DNA of 29,136 nt from Bacteroidetes bacterium UBA6183. Lineage in GTDB: Bacteria; Bacteroidota; Bacteroidia; UKL13-3. Position numbers and translations under genes: made by a program. Under the pieces are notes generated by a model that saw only the letters and a program-made list of their open reading frames with translations, did no database searches and had not been told where the DNA came from. The stretch covers positions 1-29,136 of the forward strand of contig DITN01000053.1 in assembly GCA_002422865.1 (NCBI GenBank), in the 5' to 3' direction. Shown here piece by piece: positions 1 through 6,578 of the stretch (its first letter is position 1; each line of letters begins with the position of its first letter).

Positions 1-221
1 AAATTACCCGATTTAAAGGTTTGGGTGAAATTTCTCCTCAGGAGTTTGGTTTGTTTATTGGTGATGAAATCAAACTTCAACCGGTAATTTTAAAGCAGGA
101 TGTAACCATAAAAAGTTTATTGGAATATTACATGGGCAAAAACACCATGGACAGACAAAACTTTATTATTGATAATTTACGTGTAGAGAAAGATATTATA
201 GAGGAGAAAGAAGTGGCGTAA
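1..221 (+). CDS. parE: DNA topoisomerase IV subunit B (ParE), C-terminal end, partial
   Basis: The 5' part of this gene lies outside the window; the reading frame is open from base 3 to the TAA at 219-221. The visible residues begin ITRFKGLGEISPQEF, the conserved end of the Toprim region of type IIA topoisomerase B subunits (GyrB/ParE), where the subunit meets the A subunit and the DNA gate. The protein decatenates and relaxes DNA by ATP-driven strand passage together with the A subunit encoded next at 358. I call it ParE because its partner gene looks like the Bacteroidota ParC-type A subunit, and gyrB and gyrA are usually not adjacent in this phylum. GyrB cannot be excluded from the tail alone. 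Confidence 0.85.
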   Translation, partial: ITRFKGLGEISPQEFGLFIGDEIKLQPVILKQDVTIKSLLEYYMGKNTMDRQNFIIDNLRVEKDIIEEKEVA

Positions 222-222
222 G

Positions 223-248
223 CCATCCTTCGCTAAAGCTATGGATGG
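223..248. repeat. REP-like hairpin between parE and parC
   Basis: Perfect 6-bp arms CCATCC (223-228) and GGATGG (243-248) flank a 14-base loop just after the parE stop. The loop contains TCGCTAAAGCTA, which can fold further. There is no T-tract, so it is not a classical terminator. The form resembles short extragenic palindromes; whether it is repeated elsewhere in the genome cannot be seen here. Confidence 0.4.
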
Positions 249-253
249 TGAGA

Positions 254-346
254 GAGGTTGGAAGATGGAAGTTAGATACTGGAGGGCAGAACATCAAACC
301 ACAAACTTCAAACCAATAACTACTCAACCAATAAACCAGTAACTAG
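254..346. repeat. Dispersed AC-rich intergenic element, copy 1
   Basis: This non-coding stretch has a purine-rich first half starting GAGGTTGGAAG and an A/C-rich second half ending CCAATAAACCAGTAACTAG, just upstream of the parC start. A shorter stretch with the same order of blocks lies at 11968-12020 (GAGGCTGGAAG followed by ATAACCAGTTAACTAG). The likeness suggests a dispersed low-complexity element, but only two copies are visible and the match is imperfect. Confidence 0.35.
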
Positions 347-357
347 AATACGAAAAG

Positions 358-3087
358 ATGAGTGACGAGATATTAGAAAATAATGAACAAGATAACCAAG
401 AGCAAAATCATGCTACAGGACATGTGATTCCTGTAACCGGATTATACGAAAATTGGTTTTTAGATTATGCATCGTATGTAATTTTAGAGCGTGCTGTACC
501 TGCTATGGAAGACGGTTTAAAACCTGTTCAACGCAGGATTTTACATGCCATGTACGAAATTGAAGATGGCCGTTTTAATAAGGTGGCCAACGTAATTGGT
601 CAAACCATGCAGTTTCACCCGCACGGTGATGCCGCTATTGGTGATGCTTTGGTGGGCTTAGGTCAAAAAGAATTACTGTTTGAAATGCAGGGTAACTGGG
701 GTGATGTACGCACCGGTGATTCGGCTGCGGCTTCGCGTTACATTGAAGTACGCTTAAGTAAGTTTGCGCTGGATGTAGCTTTTAATGCACAAACCACCAA
801 TTGGCAATTATCTTATGATGGTCGTAAAAAAGAGCCGATAGCTTTACCCATGAAATTTCCTTTGCTTTTGGCACAAGGGGTTGAAGGTATTGCGGTGGGT
901 TTGGCTACTAAAATTTTGCCACATAACTTTTGCGAATTGTTAAAGGCTGCCATTGATTGTACAAAAGGTAAAAGTTTTGAGTTGTATCCTGATTTTATTA
1001 CTGGAGGTACTGTTGATGTAACCAATTATAACGGTGGTGCTAAAGGTAGTAAAGTACGTGTACGTGCCAAAATTGAAGAGTTTGACAAGAAGACGTTATT
1101 AATAAAAGAAATTCCATACTCTACCACCACAGGTGGATTAATTGATAGCATTTTAAAGGCCAACGATGCCGGAAAAATTAAAATTAAAAAGGTAATTGAT
1201 AACACCGCTAAGGATGTAGAAATTGAAATACAATTAGCTCCCGGTGTATCGCCTGATATTACCATTGATGCCTTGTATGCTTTTACCGATTGCGAAATAA
1301 GCATATCGCCAAATGCATGTGTGGTTTATCAAGACAAGCCTGTATTTACGGAGGTTAGTCAGTTGTTGCGCATTTCTGTTGAACTAACACGCGAGTTGTT
1401 AAAACGTGAGTTAGAAATTAGAAAAAGCGAGTTGCAGGAACAATACTTGTTTGCTTCGTTAGAGAAGTTGTTTATTAAAGATGAAATGTACATCGACTTT
1501 AAAAAGTATGCCGACAAAGAAAATTTGTTTGTGTATTTAGATGAACGTTTTAAGAAATATAAAAAACAGTTTATACGCGAAATTACGCATGACGATTATG
1601 AGCGTTTAACTAAAATTCCGATGATTCGTATTACCCGTTTTGATAGCATTAAAGCGGACGAACTAATGGCGCGCATACAAACGGAGTTGGAGCAAGTAAA
1701 CTACGACTTAGATAACCTTAAAGCCTACCAAGTTAAGTACTACGAAAACCTGTTAAAGAAATACGGTAAAGGTCGCGAGCGTAAAACCGAGATTAAATTG
1801 TTTGATACCATTCAGGCTAACCAAGTGGCTATTGCCAACCAAAAATTATATGTAAACCGTACCGAAGGTTTTGTGGGTTATGGCTTGAAAAAAGACGAAT
1901 ACATTTGCGATTGCTCGGATATTGACGACATTATTGTTTTCCGCAAAGATGGTAAAATGATGGTGAGCAAAGTGCAGGATAAAGCCTTTATGGGTAAGGA
2001 TATTATACATGTAGATGTATTTCGTAAAAACGATGAACGCAGGGTGTATAACATGATTTACATGGATGGCAAAACCAAAACAGCCTACGGAAAACGTTTT
2101 AATGTAATGGGTATTACCCGCGATAAAGAGTACGATTTAACCACCGGTGCACCAAACAGCAAGGTGTTGTACTTTACCGCAAACCCTAACAGCGAAGCAG
2201 AGTTGGTAGAGATTGCATTAAGCCCAATGAGCCACGCACGCAAGTTGTTGTTTGATTTTAATTTTGCCGATTTGGCCATAAAAGGCCGTACCGTGTTGGG
2301 TAATATTGTAAGTAAATACCTCATTAAATCAATTAAACTTAAAGCCAAAGGCGCAAGTACTTTAGGTGGACGAAAAATTTGGTATGATGATGTATTGGGT
2401 AGATTAAACATTGATGGCCGCGGTAAAATGTTGGGTGAGTTTGATACCAATGATGTAATATTAGTAATTACTAAAGATGGTAACTACGAACTGACCAACT
2501 TTGAGTTAACCAACCATTACAATGCCGACCAAGTGTTGCACATTGGTAAATTCCGTCCTAAGCGCCCAATAACTTTGTTGTATTACAACGACAAAGATAA
2601 GGCCTACATTGTTAAGCGTTTCTTGGTAGAAACCTTAACCATAAACAAACAGTTTATGTGTATACCAGAGGGTAAAGACAATAGAATTGTAATGGCAACC
2701 GATTATATGGAGCCCATTATTGTAATGGAACGTAAAGGCGGTAAAGGCAAGGATAGTAACTTAGAAGAAACCTACAACCTAACTGAGTTTATTGAAGTAA
2801 AAGGTTGGAAAGCCATAGGCAATAAAATTGTTGGTAAAGATTTTATCAGTGCGTTTTTGGTACAAAACGAAGAGAACGAAGAAGAACAAGCAGGAGAGGA
2901 GAAGCCCTTAATAAAAGGCAACGAAACTACCCAACAAACTTTATTGGTAAACGAAGATTTATTGCAAGAAGAACAAGATAAAATTAAACGCTTGTTAAGC
3001 GATGACGACAGCTTGCTAAACCAACCTAAACCTAAGTTTAAACCAAAGGTTCCGCCAAAGGATGACGACCAACCGAAATTGTTTTAG
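358..3087 (+). CDS. parC: DNA topoisomerase IV subunit A (ParC-type, 909 aa)
   Basis: This is the A subunit that cuts and rejoins the DNA gate segment with the ParE subunit encoded upstream. The N-terminal breakage-reunion domain is plain: ERAVPAMEDGLKPVQRRILHAM (residues 44-65), the HPHGDAAIGDA helix (87-97), and AASRYIE with catalytic Tyr128 after Arg127. Residues about 500-830 form the C-terminal beta-pinwheel DNA-wrapping region, followed by an acidic then Lys/Pro-rich tail (about 850-909). The position matching the quinolone-interacting serine of E. coli GyrA/ParC is Ala92, while Asp96 keeps the acidic residue. Length suits Bacteroidota ParC (about 850-910). It lies 136 bp after parE on the same strand, so co-transcription is likely. 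A gyrA identity is less likely but not excluded. Confidence 0.9.
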   Translation: MSDEILENNEQDNQEQNHATGHVIPVTGLYENWFLDYASYVILERAVPAMEDGLKPVQRRILHAMYEIEDGRFNKVANVIGQTMQFHPHGDAAIGDALVGLGQKELLFEMQGNWGDVRTGDSAAASRYIEVRLSKFALDVAFNAQTTNWQLSYDGRKKEPIALPMKFPLLLAQGVEGIAVGLATKILPHNFCELLKAAIDCTKGKSFELYPDFITGGTVDVTNYNGGAKGSKVRVRAKIEEFDKKTLLIKEIPYSTTTGGLIDSILKANDAGKIKIKKVIDNTAKDVEIEIQLAPGVSPDITIDALYAFTDCEISISPNACVVYQDKPVFTEVSQLLRISVELTRELLKRELEIRKSELQEQYLFASLEKLFIKDEMYIDFKKYADKENLFVYLDERFKKYKKQFIREITHDDYERLTKIPMIRITRFDSIKADELMARIQTELEQVNYDLDNLKAYQVKYYENLLKKYGKGRERKTEIKLFDTIQANQVAIANQKLYVNRTEGFVGYGLKKDEYICDCSDIDDIIVFRKDGKMMVSKVQDKAFMGKDIIHVDVFRKNDERRVYNMIYMDGKTKTAYGKRFNVMGITRDKEYDLTTGAPNSKVLYFTANPNSEAELVEIALSPMSHARKLLFDFNFADLAIKGRTVLGNIVSKYLIKSIKLKAKGASTLGGRKIWYDDVLGRLNIDGRGKMLGEFDTNDVILVITKDGNYELTNFELTNHYNADQVLHIGKFRPKRPITLLYYNDKDKAYIVKRFLVETLTINKQFMCIPEGKDNRIVMATDYMEPIIVMERKGGKGKDSNLEETYNLTEFIEVKGWKAIGNKIVGKDFISAFLVQNEENEEEQAGEEKPLIKGNETTQQTLLVNEDLLQEEQDKIKRLLSDDDSLLNQPKPKFKPKVPPKDDDQPKLF

Positions 3088-3095
3088 ACCGAATT

Positions 3096-3131
3096 AATAA
3101 ATAACGAGGCTAAAGGCCGAAGTTATTTATT
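3096..3131 (+). terminator. Long hairpin immediately after parC
   Basis: Perfect 10-bp arms AATAAATAAC (3096-3105) and GTTATTTATT (3122-3131) enclose a 16-base loop that itself holds GGC/GCC. It starts 8 bases after the parC stop. No T-run follows, so it may serve as an mRNA 3'-end stabiliser more than a terminator. It is the first of three stacked inverted repeats here. Confidence 0.4.
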
Positions 3132-3142
3132 CCATGAGGTCA

Positions 3143-3204
3143 ATCCCGATAAAGCGTGTAGAAATATTTTTTTTTACGCAAGTTAATATCGCTTTCATCG
3201 GGAT
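3143..3204. repeat. Inverted repeat with 33-base spacer
   Basis: ATCCCGATAAAGCG (3143-3156) is matched in inverse orientation by CGCTTTCATCGGGAT (3190-3204), with one extra base in the right arm. The spacer holds a run of nine or ten T. It lies between the parC hairpin and the strong terminator at 3220. It could be a degraded terminator or a short mobile-repeat remnant. Confidence 0.4.
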
Positions 3205-3215
3205 AGATAATAAAT

Positions 3216-3248
3216 AAAAAATCCCGAGTATGCGCTCGGGATTTTTTG
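3216..3248 (+). terminator. Intrinsic terminator of the parE-parC unit
   Basis: Stem AATCCCGAG (3220-3228) pairs with CTCGGGATT (3235-3243) around a 6-base loop. It is preceded by an A-run and followed by TTTTGTTT, so it could act in both directions. It closes the parE-parC transcription unit. A very similar stem (ATCCCGAG..) occurs at 11250-11279. Confidence 0.85.
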
Positions 3249-3330
3249 TTTAAAAGTTACACCAACATCAGTAAGTGCATAGTTTCATGGACTTTATGTG
3301 ATTACTTTATGATAAGTAAAACTATTTTAC

Positions 3331-3362
3331 TTGCGTTTTACGTCCAAAATGTGTTTGCTTTG
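3331..3362 (+). promoter_or_regulatory. Bacteroidota-type promoter of candidate small RNA
   Basis: TTG at 3331-3333, a 21-base spacer, then TTGCTTTG at 3355-3362 gives 7 of 8 matches to the TAnnTTTG -7 element known for the Bacteroidota housekeeping sigma factor. The expected start point is near 3369, and no coding region follows before the terminator at 3460. Confidence 0.45.
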
Positions 3363-3368
3363 CACCAC

Positions 3369-3488
3369 ATTGAAGCTCTAAAAATTAATTCCGTTCAATC
3401 GGTTAAAAGATAAGCCGACTTGGTTTGAGCCGTTAGCTCTTATCGGGCCGCAACAAAATCCTCGGTTTTGAACCGAGGTTTTTTATTT
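3369..3488 (+). ncRNA. Candidate small structured RNA, about 120 nt
   Basis: A promoter-like sequence (3331-3362) and a strong intrinsic terminator (3460-3488) bracket about 120 nt with no ATG-started ORF. The segment has several possible stems: CCG/CGG at 3391-3402, GATAAG (3409-3414) with CTTATC (3438-3443), and GCTC (3375-3378) with GAGC (3427-3430). I do not recognise the family. Its size and context would fit a 6S-like RNA of the kind known in Flavobacteriia, but I cannot confirm this from sequence memory. Confidence 0.35.
3460..3488 (+). terminator. Strong intrinsic terminator
   Basis: A perfect 8-bp stem CCTCGGTT (3460-3467) / AACCGAGG (3471-3478) with a TTG loop is followed by TTTTTTATTTT. 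No protein gene lies between this and the previous terminator at 3220-3243, so it must end another transcript, most simply the candidate small RNA. Confidence 0.85.
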
Positions 3489-3529
3489 TATAATAGGGTT
3501 GTTGTATACGCTAAAAATCAAATAAAATA

Positions 3530-3562
3530 CAACGTTCCTTAAATTGGCGCCAACGTTCCTTA
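3530..3562. repeat. Pair of 12-bp direct repeats with 21-bp period
   Basis: CAACGTTCCTTA occurs at 3530-3541 and again at 3551-3562, exactly two helical turns apart. A partial third copy, GTTCCTTA, lies at 3610-3617. They lie just beyond the 3' end of the minus-strand gene at 3626. The spacing suggests a protein-binding site, but nothing here identifies the protein. Confidence 0.4.
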
Positions 3563-3625
3563 TTTTTTGTTTTATCAACAATATCAGTACTTTGTGTGAT
3601 TTATTTTGTGTTCCTTAATATAGTA

Positions 3626-5080
3626 TTATGGTTTCTTAAAGGCATATTTTGCATTTTTGTCCCTTTTCTTTTCGCTTAATTTTTCTAGGATATTTTCTTC
3701 CTCTATAAACTGATTTAAATAGATTCTCACGTTTTTCTCGTGTATTCCTATGGTCTCGATCAATTCGTTAACTGTTGCTTGATGGTAGTAAAAAAGATGT
3801 TGTAAAATCTTTCTTTGGGTTTCGTTGTAACTAGCCCAATTTTCTTGTATGGTTTTTAAGATCGAGTCAGAAATTGTTTTGGTATGTGCACTGATTTTAT
3901 TACGAAGTATAAGATAAACATTACCGTTTTTCTCAACATATTCAGGAGTAGAGAGCATTGATTTTTCCATAGATTGATAGATTCTGGAAACTCCCTCATT
4001 TAATTGTCTTACAAATCCCATATCTTCCAAGGCCCTTGCTATTCTTGGGTTTCTCGAGAAACGTTCAGTTCTTATATTCTCAACATTCACTTGAGCAGGT
4101 AAAGGTCCACTATTTGAAATTTCAAGTCTATTATCAAAGTGTTTTATATAAATTGAATTTCCTTGAACATTATACGAACGGTGGCATAAAGCATTTACTA
4201 TTCCCTCAAGCCAAGCCTCTTCAGGATACTCTGGAACCTTTATGAAACGTCCAGTTTCCAAGTCAAGAAAGAAATAGTCTTTAAGACTTGTTTTCAAGAA
4301 CCTTTTAACGTGATCAATTATCCAAGGAATATTATTTTCAAAACGTTCATCCTTAACCACATTGTGTTCAGTACCTGTTTTAGCTTCTACACCTTCGTAT
4401 CTTATATATCTGAGTGATGCGGATGTAATGTATTTTTCGGGGTCCTTGGCAAAAAGTAGCACACCGGCTTTTTTAATTTGGTATTGGCCATCTTTTATGA
4501 GTGCTAAATGCCTTTTTACCAGCAAATCAAGGGCGTCTCCCGCATAATTAAGTTTTTCTTTGTATCTGTTCAAAAGCTTTTTATCAAGGTCTTCAAAATC
4601 GAATTCAGACTCAATTTCATCCTCAAACCTTCTTATCTGCTTGTCGTACTCCAGTCTTCGAACAGCATCTCTATCGAGAAGCCTATTCTTATCGTCAACC
4701 CTTAGGTATATTTGCTCATTATCTTTTCGCTTAAAAATACGCTCAATATCTTGATCTACATGATATAGGAAGACTAACTTGTCTTCTATCATAACCTCTT
4801 CTAGCTTGATATTGCCATGCGGCTCAATAAAATCGACATACAGGTTTCTGTAATCACTAAGTCTCTCTTCTAAAATATTTAAATCTTGTATAATACCGTC
4901 ATTTGAAACTCCAAAAGCCAAAATTCCACCATCGGCATTAAGCATGCCAATTAGCTCATTTGCTATTTTGGTAGGGCTAATATCTTTATCACCCAAACCT
5001 TTTCGCTCAAAGTATTGATTCTCTCGTTTGCGTTGAAGAAAATCAAGGGTGATTTGTGTATTGAATTGTGAAATTATCAT
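3626..5080 (-). CDS. AlbA_2 / HATPase_c_4 domain protein (RecG-like regulator, Schlafen-type domain)
   Basis: This 484-residue protein starts with an AlbA_2 (Schlafen AlbA) domain at about residues 20-135, with FERKG (24-28) and the typical LNADGGILAFGVSNDG (47-62). A middle region leads to a HATPase_c_4-like domain at about 288-372 (WLEGIVNALCHRSY, then LEISNSGPLP). The C-terminal third (about 410-475) reads as a winged helix (QRKILQHLFYYHQATVNELIETIG pattern). Proteins of this build are annotated as putative transcriptional regulators or 'ATP-dependent DNA helicase RecG-related' but have no helicase motor. Many sit near restriction systems and mobile DNA. It follows the R-M operon after a 95-bp gap and may share its transcript. 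Its true function is unknown; a regulator of the island or a defence accessory are both possible. Confidence 0.75.
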   Translation of the reverse strand: MIISQFNTQITLDFLQRKRENQYFERKGLGDKDISPTKIANELIGMLNADGGILAFGVSNDGIIQDLNILEERLSDYRNLYVDFIEPHGNIKLEEVMIEDKLVFLYHVDQDIERIFKRKDNEQIYLRVDDKNRLLDRDAVRRLEYDKQIRRFEDEIESEFDFEDLDKKLLNRYKEKLNYAGDALDLLVKRHLALIKDGQYQIKKAGVLLFAKDPEKYITSASLRYIRYEGVEAKTGTEHNVVKDERFENNIPWIIDHVKRFLKTSLKDYFFLDLETGRFIKVPEYPEEAWLEGIVNALCHRSYNVQGNSIYIKHFDNRLEISNSGPLPAQVNVENIRTERFSRNPRIARALEDMGFVRQLNEGVSRIYQSMEKSMLSTPEYVEKNGNVYLILRNKISAHTKTISDSILKTIQENWASYNETQRKILQHLFYYHQATVNELIETIGIHEKNVRIYLNQFIEEENILEKLSEKKRDKNAKYAFKKP

Positions 5081-5175
5081 TACTAGTTTACACTGTTTTA
5101 TACTTCTATTTTACTCATATACCCTCTAAAAACCTAATCATTTACTCTAAAACCAATAAAATTCGTGTTATGGCT

Positions 5176-5766
5176 TTATACAACGAGTATTTTATACTTT
5201 TCCAAAATTGAAAATCCGGCCAAAAAGGTATGAGTTCCTTCTGTCCATGATGGAAACTGCTTCTTGTAGTGTTTTATCATATTTATAAATCTCCTAGCCT
5301 TTTGAATGCTTTCAATTTCATTGGGATGCATTGATTTATGTATACCAAGTTTGTTTATGACTTCCACTAAATCAATTCTGGTGTTTTGATTTAAAAGGTT
5401 GTGATTATTTGCATGCATTCGTATTGCAATTTCAAAGGTAACCGCTTTATGGTAAACACTCTCAGGAATATCAGTATCATTAACTTCACCATAGTGCCTA
5501 AAGCAATTTATGTGGAAAATTTTCAGGGAAGGCTCTGATTTTAATAAACCCTCGAAATCACAATCATAATTGGGATTGTTTGACTCATCAGTAATTTCAC
5601 CACTATTCCACTTAACCATAAATGGAAGTGGGCCATTGGTAAGTCTCAAAAAGTCTTTATAGTTACCGTGTCGTATGGCATTAAATTCATCTTTGTAAGC
5701 TTCTATCTTAATTCCTGATTTCAATACCTTAAGCATGTATCCTACAACGTGTTCAATCACAAGCAT
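5176..5766 (-). CDS. Unknown 196-aa protein in R-M operon, HEPN-like motif
   Basis: I do not recognise this family. The protein is soluble (no signal peptide or membrane helix) and mixed alpha/beta. The helical C-terminal third (about 128-170) contains ARRFINMIKHYKK, in which Arg159 and His166 form an R-x6-H pattern. That fits the Rx4-6H signature of HEPN ribonucleases, but one short motif proves little. The start ATG (5766) overlaps the stop of the 45-codon ORF upstream as TAATG, so translation is probably coupled. That upstream ORF encodes an R-M C-terminal tail, which implies this gene was once directly coupled to the ancestral R-M gene. It may be an accessory or immunity component of the restriction system. 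Confidence 0.6.
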   Translation of the reverse strand: MLVIEHVVGYMLKVLKSGIKIEAYKDEFNAIRHGNYKDFLRLTNGPLPFMVKWNSGEITDESNNPNYDCDFEGLLKSEPSLKIFHINCFRHYGEVNDTDIPESVYHKAVTFEIAIRMHANNHNLLNQNTRIDLVEVINKLGIHKSMHPNEIESIQKARRFINMIKHYKKQFPSWTEGTHTFLAGFSILEKYKILVV

Positions 5767-5903
5767 TACACCCCCTCCACAATCTTTATCTCTTCCTCCG
5801 TTAACTCGTAAAGTTGGTAAACCAATTGGTCTATTTGGTTTGCTAAGTCACTTGATGCGACTTTGCAATATGTGTGGCTATTAAGAGTTGGCAGTGTCGT
5901 CAT
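5766..5903 (-). pseudogene. 45-codon relic of a type IIG R-M C-terminus
   Basis: Between the membrane-protein gene and the 196-residue gene lies a short ORF starting ATG at 5903, directly after the preceding TAA, and ending TAA at 5766-5768, overlapping the next ATG. Its second half reads SSDLANQIDQLVYQLYE then LTEEEIKIVEGV. This is the stereotyped last segment of Eco57I-like type IIG enzymes and matches the tail of the R-M protein encoded at 6579 (SDLERKIDLIIYGIFK then LTKEEIKIIENA), with 14 of 28 positions identical by eye. I read it as the left-over 3' end of an earlier version of the R-M gene after its second half was replaced. It still has an in-frame start and could be translated; a functional small protein is the alternative. 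Confidence 0.75.
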
Positions 5904-6578
5904 TTATTTTCCTAAAAGTCTGTTTACAAATTCTAATGTTTGGTCGTAACCAACTACAATTGTTACAAGTCCACTTATGAGAGTGACTAAAGCAATAAGA
6001 CCTGTAATTACCTTGTAAATTATACTATCTTTTATGGAGTTAACTGTATGGTTGCTAATTATGCCAAACGAATTTAGTATGAAAATAGGAACGTTAGAAA
6101 TTTCTCTGAAGCCTTCACGAAACCATACAATCGGATTTCTGAGGCTCTTCTTAGTATTTTTACAATGCTCTTCCATATAGCCAATGTATCTTAACAAACA
6201 GTCGTCAACAGAATTAACGTCAAACTCCTCAACTGTTCCGTCTCTGAACTTTGGAGTTGTATTAATGATTATTTGATATTTGTTAATCATATAGTTTTGA
6301 AATGCTGGCTTGTATGACATTATTCCAAATGAGCCGACATAATCTTGGATTTTACTGACGTTCATTGTCAACCACACATATAATTCACCATCAAAATTTC
6401 CGGAGTGTGTGAAACTGTCATAAGTTCTAAAATACTTGTTAGAAAATTCTAAGAATTTGTTTCTGTATTCTCCTGCAAAATCAATCTTACTCAACACTCT
6501 TTTATGTCGATTGTAAACCTGAACAAAGCCGATAATAAAGATGGTAAAAATGCCCAATATGATTAATGTTGTTATCAT
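5904..6578 (-). CDS. Unknown membrane protein (224 aa) coupled to R-M gene
   Basis: I do not recognise the family. The N-terminus is a hydrophobic helix (residues 2-20) followed by positive NRHKR, and the C-terminus has a second clear helix (about 187-210). A weaker hydrophobic patch lies at 163-175. The middle, about 30-150, is polar with aromatic-rich helical segments. The simplest topology places a soluble domain between two membrane anchors. Its ATG (6578) follows the R-M stop with no intervening base (TAG|ATG), and its own stop abuts the next ATG (TAA|ATG). Like the second half of the R-M gene it is A+T-rich, so the two probably arrived together. A role as a membrane effector tied to the restriction enzyme is conceivable but is only inference. 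Confidence 0.65.
   Translation of the reverse strand: MITTLIILGIFTIFIIGFVQVYNRHKRVLSKIDFAGEYRNKFLEFSNKYFRTYDSFTHSGNFDGELYVWLTMNVSKIQDYVGSFGIMSYKPAFQNYMINKYQIIINTTPKFRDGTVEEFDVNSVDDCLLRYIGYMEEHCKNTKKSLRNPIVWFREGFREISNVPIFILNSFGIISNHTVNSIKDSIIYKVITGLIALVTLISGLVTIVVGYDQTLEFVNRLLGK

Noticed and set aside
3567..3594. Plus-strand promoter-like TTG ... GTACTTTG pointing into the 3' end of the AlbA_2 protein gene (antisense).
   Set aside because: Spacer is 17 bases and the -7 element matches only 6 of 8; both are outside what I would accept in A+T-rich DNA.
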